Positions 60,898 through 64,000 of a stretch of DNA of 64,000 nucleotides are shown here, one piece after another. Source of the DNA: Micromussa lordhowensis. Lineage: Eukaryota > Cnidaria > Anthozoa > Scleractinia > Lobophylliidae. A program made the translations under genes and the position numbers. Location: the NCBI GenBank assembly GCA_964020085.1, contig OZ026604.1, positions 5,459,667-5,523,666 on the forward strand, in the 5' to 3' direction. Numbering within the stretch: the stretch's first letter is position 1; each line of letters begins with the position of its first letter. The notes beneath the pieces were generated by a model. It was not told the origin of the DNA, searched no databases, and worked only from the letters and a program-made list of their open reading frames with translations.

Positions 60898-61329
60898 ATG
60901 CTTAGAAGAAGAACAATAGAAATAGGAAACGTATTAAAAATTCACAAAATATTAGAAAGATTAGGTACAAATTACAAAGCCAAAAATAGAAGAGAAAGAT
61001 CATTGCTAATATTTAGTAGAGATGCAATTGCATATATTAAAATTTATACATATGATATTGAATATACATATGCAATTCGTGATACACCTAGATTTGTAAA
61101 TAATCCTAAAGAAGTAATAGAGGATATCATAGATAATCATATGGCTAAATATCCTTCAAAACCCATAAAGAATTTACTCATTTTTACTGTTCATGGCATT
61201 TTATGCTTAAACGCATTTTTACGCTTATACGCATTTTTACGCATTTTTAAGCATTTTTACGCATTTTTACGCTTAAACGCTAACTACGCATCTTACGCTA
61301 ACTACGCTAACTACGCTGAGTTAGTGTAA
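60898..61329 (+). CDS. Unknown protein whose end is encoded by the terminal repeat (143 aa)
   Basis: Residues 1-100 look like a compact basic alpha/beta protein (IGNVLKIHKILERLG, RRERSLLIFSRDAIAYIKIY). From about residue 101 the frame runs through the subterminal ACGCATTTTTACGC repeats and into the inverted repeat. This gives repeated AFLRLYAFLRIF and NYASYANYANYA units, and the stop lies inside the repeat. The natural protein may once have ended earlier. ATACATAA before the ATG is a weak start motif. No family recognised. Confidence 0.5.
   Translation: MLRRRTIEIGNVLKIHKILERLGTNYKAKNRRERSLLIFSRDAIAYIKIYTYDIEYTYAIRDTPRFVNNPKEVIEDIIDNHMAKYPSKPIKNLLIFTVHGILCLNAFLRLYAFLRIFKHFYAFLRLNANYASYANYANYAELV
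61195..61279. repeat. Subterminal ACGCATTTTT repeats (right)
   Basis: ACGCATTTTT and ACGCTTA words recur about eight times just inside the right terminal repeat. The left side uses GCGTAGTTAGCGTAA words instead. Confidence 0.75.
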
Positions 61330-61445
61330 AATGAGTAAAATGTCCTCAACTCATGTTTTCACGATAATCTTACGCTAACTACGCATAATTACGCTAAGAT
61401 GTGTAAAATGCGTACTGTCCTGGTGTGCCCTAATATAACACTACT
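61280..61445. repeat. Right terminal inverted repeat
   Basis: Perfect reverse complement of 41303-41468 (166 bp). Confidence 0.95.
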
Positions 61446-61451
61446 AGTCTC
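61446..61451. repeat. Polinton target-site duplication, right copy
   Basis: AGTCTC, identical to 41297-41302. Confidence 0.9.
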
Positions 61452-61588
61452 AGAATTTACATATGTGAAACACAGAATGTGTAAAATCTGTAGCACTTGA
61501 GAAGGTGGACTGATTTTTCGTCGCTCTCTCGCTTGAGATGAAGTACTTCAGCCGGTTGTTGTTGTTTTGAGCTAAAGGTCACCGGGTT

Positions 61589-61906
61589 TCATCTCGCGTT
61601 GGTTTTCACAGCCTCTCTTTCTGAAGTAGAGAATGAATTTGCAAAACTTTCTGGAGCATTCAGGCCAAGCTGATTTGCTGCATAGAGAACTTCAAGGTCT
61701 TCGCCGGAAATTGGACGCTGGTGCTTTGTGAAAGAAATCAATCCCTGTCGCGCAAGATCTTTCAGTGATGGATTCGTTTGCCGGCTTGAATACTTATCCC
61801 AAATAATGGCAAACGGCTTTCTTTGAAGGGAACCGGAAAAAAAAATCTGTCCAGCCCGGAACGAATTGGCTTTCACAGTGTTGCGACTGTATGGTTTTCC
61901 TTCCAC
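61589..61906 (-). CDS. Host ORF fragment, unknown (105 codons)
   Basis: The frame has protein-like composition with PISGEDLEVLYAANQLGL and NPSLKDLARQGLISF stretches. These remind me of the N-terminal parts of transposon-derived recombinase-like proteins repeated in coral genomes, but I cannot confirm a family. No start context or partner domain is clear. It is probably a fragment of a transposon-derived gene. Confidence 0.3.
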   Translation of the reverse strand: MEGKPYSRNTVKANSFRAGQIFFSGSLQRKPFAIIWDKYSSRQTNPSLKDLARQGLISFTKHQRPISGEDLEVLYAANQLGLNAPESFANSFSTSEREAVKTNAR

Positions 61907-62945
61907 TGAATTTTCTGGCTTCTGCGTAAAAAAAGTTTCAACATGGTTGACAATTCTGCCGGCTCCATGATTTCAAGTGCGACTGGAATTTTTCTCTCCT
62001 TCCTCCACGCTAAAGTCGGACGTGAACGGTTGGTTTATTTTATAGTTAGTCGGTTATTACATTGTATTAAATCTTTATTTTGTAATATAAAATGAATCGG
62101 TTTAAATTTACGTAGGACTAAATATTAAAAGTCTACTCGTGACTCTATCCACCTTCAAAGACTTTGACAGCGTATTTGGTGACTTTTATGTACTTTCCGG
62201 AACAGTACTTTGCCATCGGCTTTGTCACCTTCGCTAGACTCAGTAACACTAGTTTGGTTTCCTTCCATATTAAATAAGAGAAAAGAAAAGTTGAAATTCT
62301 TGTGCTGACTATGTTTCTCTTCGACGGAAAAAATCGGAGGACAAATATCGACTCGGGCGGGGGTTATTGCGTGATAACTGTCCAGAGATTTACACCACGT
62401 GACGTAAAATAGCCAATAAAATCAATCAAAAATTAATGGGTGGGTTATAAGACTACATATGGATCGTTCGCACGTAAAGTTATCAAAAAATCATCAAAAT
62501 TCTACAAAATTTTGAGTAAGATTAGCATTGTAAATTGTGATAAACTCAACTATGAAGGCCCTGGTCAAACCACACTTTTGTCTTTGTTTACGTACGAGAG
62601 TTTGGCTATAATATTTTATTCGGAGCATGTCGAAACGTTAGAAATCACTGTGAAACTACTTCAGTTAATTTAACAGACTCTCAGGAACACAACTTACAGT
62701 AAAGCGATAAGATTTCGCGTCACCATGCAATTTCGATGACATCGAAAATGGCGGAGGCCGATTAGGGTCGTAGGTACCCATGGAAGTCATACATACACCC
62801 GGCGCTGTTGAAGCAAATTCATTCTAGGGTATATAGTAGATTTAAAACTTTTGATCCAACTTACTGTTCATTTGGCACATTCTTGTTATAAGCGCCATCA
62901 GTTTTTGGAAACATTGCTTCGGCCAGAGGAGTAGTTTTTGCTAAT
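61907..62945. other. Right flank, no gene seen
   Basis: AT-rich. The segment AATTAATGGGTGGGTTATAAG at about 62431-62451 is the inverted counterpart of TTATAACCCTCCCATTAATT at about 41010-41029, left of the Polinton. The two may be ends of one older element. Confidence 0.4.
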
Positions 62946-63022
62946 GACAAAATCCAAATAGCATCAGTTGATAAAATAACGAAGTGTACGCTGAGTTTTT
63001 TCAAACTGAGTCCACTGCTCAT
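62946..63022 (-). pseudogene. Relic of a GPCR gene
   Basis: About 75 bp match the intact GPCR at about 39745-39812: GACAAAATCCAAATAGC, GATAAAATAACGAAGTGT and GAGTCCACTGCTCA occur in the same order and orientation. They encode the intracellular loop 2 / TM4 region. Small indels break the frame and the flanks no longer match. Confidence 0.65.
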
Positions 63023-63121
63023 GGTGATTCGTCCCCGGGACTTAGCCCAACAAACCGTGCTGTTACAACTGAGAACACCAATTTTTTTTTATTAAGAAAC
63101 GTACTTCGACTTGGATATCAA

Positions 63122-63459
63122 GCCCAACAAATCGTGCTTTTACACTGAACTGAGAACACAAAAATTGCTGTTTTTTATCAACTGATGTTTGGCAAGCTAT
63201 AAAGCCTTGATTTCATTACCAAAAGAAAAGTTGATCTGTTGAGAATAAAACAACGGCAAGATTGACTCATCGACATTGTTTCCTTCCATAACACAACGTG
63301 CTTTTTACAACTGAGAACACAAAAATTACTCCAGTTTTTATCAACTGCTATTTGGCAAACTGAAAAGCCTCGACTTAATTACCAAAAGAAAAGTTGATCT
63401 CAGCTATCGAGAATATAACAACGACAAAATTGACTCATTCACTTTGTTTTACTCCATAA
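63122..63459. repeat. 168-bp tandem duplication
   Basis: Copy 1 (about 63122-63290) and copy 2 (about 63291-63459) share AACTGAGAACACAAAAATT, ACCAAAAGAAAAGTTGATCT and TTGACTCAT. A partial third copy lies at about 63044-63080. Non-coding. Confidence 0.65.
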
Positions 63460-63686
63460 CGCACGAAGTTTCACGAATGGATAGAAGGTCACGCTTTAGG
63501 AAATCCAACCTCTTAAAAAAGCTAGGAGTGCAATACATCGAAAACCCACAAACCATATATCAAGCCTGCCGCCTCGTGCCTCATGCCTTTGGCGATTTCA
63601 TAACAATTACTGTTGCATAACAATCTCCAAGCACGAGAAGTCATATCAAAAACGTTCCATTCGCGAACAAACATTCTCTTTTTTAA

Positions 63687-64000
63687 GCCCTGGTCAAACG
63701 GAGTCGCAAGTAGTCGCAAGTAGCGGCAAGTTGAACTTGCGTAGAGACTTGCGTTGGGTGGCCAAACGAACTCGCAAGTTTCCTCGCAAGTTAGCGCAAG
63801 TTAGCGCAAGTCAAGGCTAATAAGGGCTCAGTCAGTCAGTCAGGTTAATTGACGTCTCTCATCTTGGGTTGACTTACGTTGACTTGGGTTGGTTGGCCAA
63901 ACGGTGAAAAACTTGCGTTGACTTGCGTGCAAATTTGATCTCGACCAAAGTGAGCGCAAGTCATCGCAAGTCAACACAAGTGCACGCAAGCCCTGGCCAA
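63687..64000. repeat. CGCAAGT-rich repeat, cut by window edge
   Basis: Starts GCCCTGGTCAAACGGAGTCG and contains over a dozen CGCAAGT/ACTTGCG words. GCAAGCCCTGGCCAA recurs at the very end. It looks like a MITE family with internal short repeats; the right end is outside the window. Confidence 0.6.

Larger units (their letters stand above)
41303..61445. mobile_element. Complete Polinton/Maverick (adintovirus-like) element, 20,143 bp
   Basis: Bounded by perfect 166-bp inverted repeats that begin AGTAGTG and end CACTACT, with a 6-bp duplication AGTCTC outside both ends. It encodes the expected module: A32-type ATPase, adenain-type protease, major and minor capsid proteins, rve integrase with chromodomain, and protein-primed DNA polymerase B. 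It also carries a phospholipase A2, tail-fibre-like proteins and a VLTF3-like factor. Genes point outward from 47772-47841. It is markedly more AT-rich than the flanks. Complete ends and mostly open genes indicate a recent insertion. It is both a transposon and a possible integrated virus of the coral. Confidence 0.95.

Overview
The window is nuclear DNA of an anthozoan cnidarian, most likely a stony coral. The reasons are sparse single-exon genes, a class A GPCR without introns, a Spot14/MID1IP1-type gene, and very many short palindromic or inverted-repeat transposons. No species is claimed. The sequence falls into three parts.

(1) 1-41.3 kb, host DNA. The main content is a cluster at 8.7-30.6 kb of six related, apparently intronless genes that I do not recognise. 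Four point left (8696-9478, 11541-13385, 16825-17967, 21347-22706) and two point right (26001-27266, 29100-30551). They encode Ser/Arg-rich, probably disordered proteins. Most share a short helical N-terminal motif, and the four intact copies end in the same tail, consensus hxELKxCRYLR, 5-11 residues before the stop. Two copies are broken by frameshifts and lack the tail. Other host genes are a first exon of a sigma-type glutathione S-transferase (3822-3969), a THRSP/MID1IP1 homologue (33956-34366) and an orphan GPCR (39272-40198). Between them lie MITEs (one nested in another at TTAA), foldback repeats, a MULE-like element with a 9-bp target duplication, and the 3' end of a LINE.

(2) 41,303-61,445, a complete 20,143-bp Polinton/Maverick (adintovirus-like) element. 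It has perfect 166-bp terminal inverted repeats and a 6-bp target duplication AGTCTC. Left-pointing genes: a two-TM SLATT-like protein, a small unknown, two tail-fibre-like proteins, a small Asn/Gly/Asp-rich protein and the A32-type packaging ATPase. Right-pointing genes: a PPxY-bearing virion protein, minor capsid, basic protein, major capsid, an unknown, a pVI-like Gly-rich protein, adenain-type protease, two Cys-pair proteins (one carrying a phospholipase A2 domain), integrase with chromodomain, C2H2 finger, protein-primed DNA polymerase B, an acidic microprotein, a VLTF3-like late transcription factor and an unknown next to the right terminal repeat. Nearly every gene has a TATATA-type motif touching its ATG. 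The only two genes without it, protease and integrase, both follow a poly-A run in a different frame from the upstream gene. This suggests expression by frameshift or slippage, or else damage at homopolymers.

(3) 61,452-64,000, host DNA again. It holds a relic of a second GPCR gene, a 168-bp tandem repeat and a CGCAAGT-rich repeat cut by the window edge. Without the Polinton the GPCR relic would lie about 3 kb from the intact GPCR, which points to an old local duplication later split by the insertion.

All family assignments are from reading motifs; no database search was possible.
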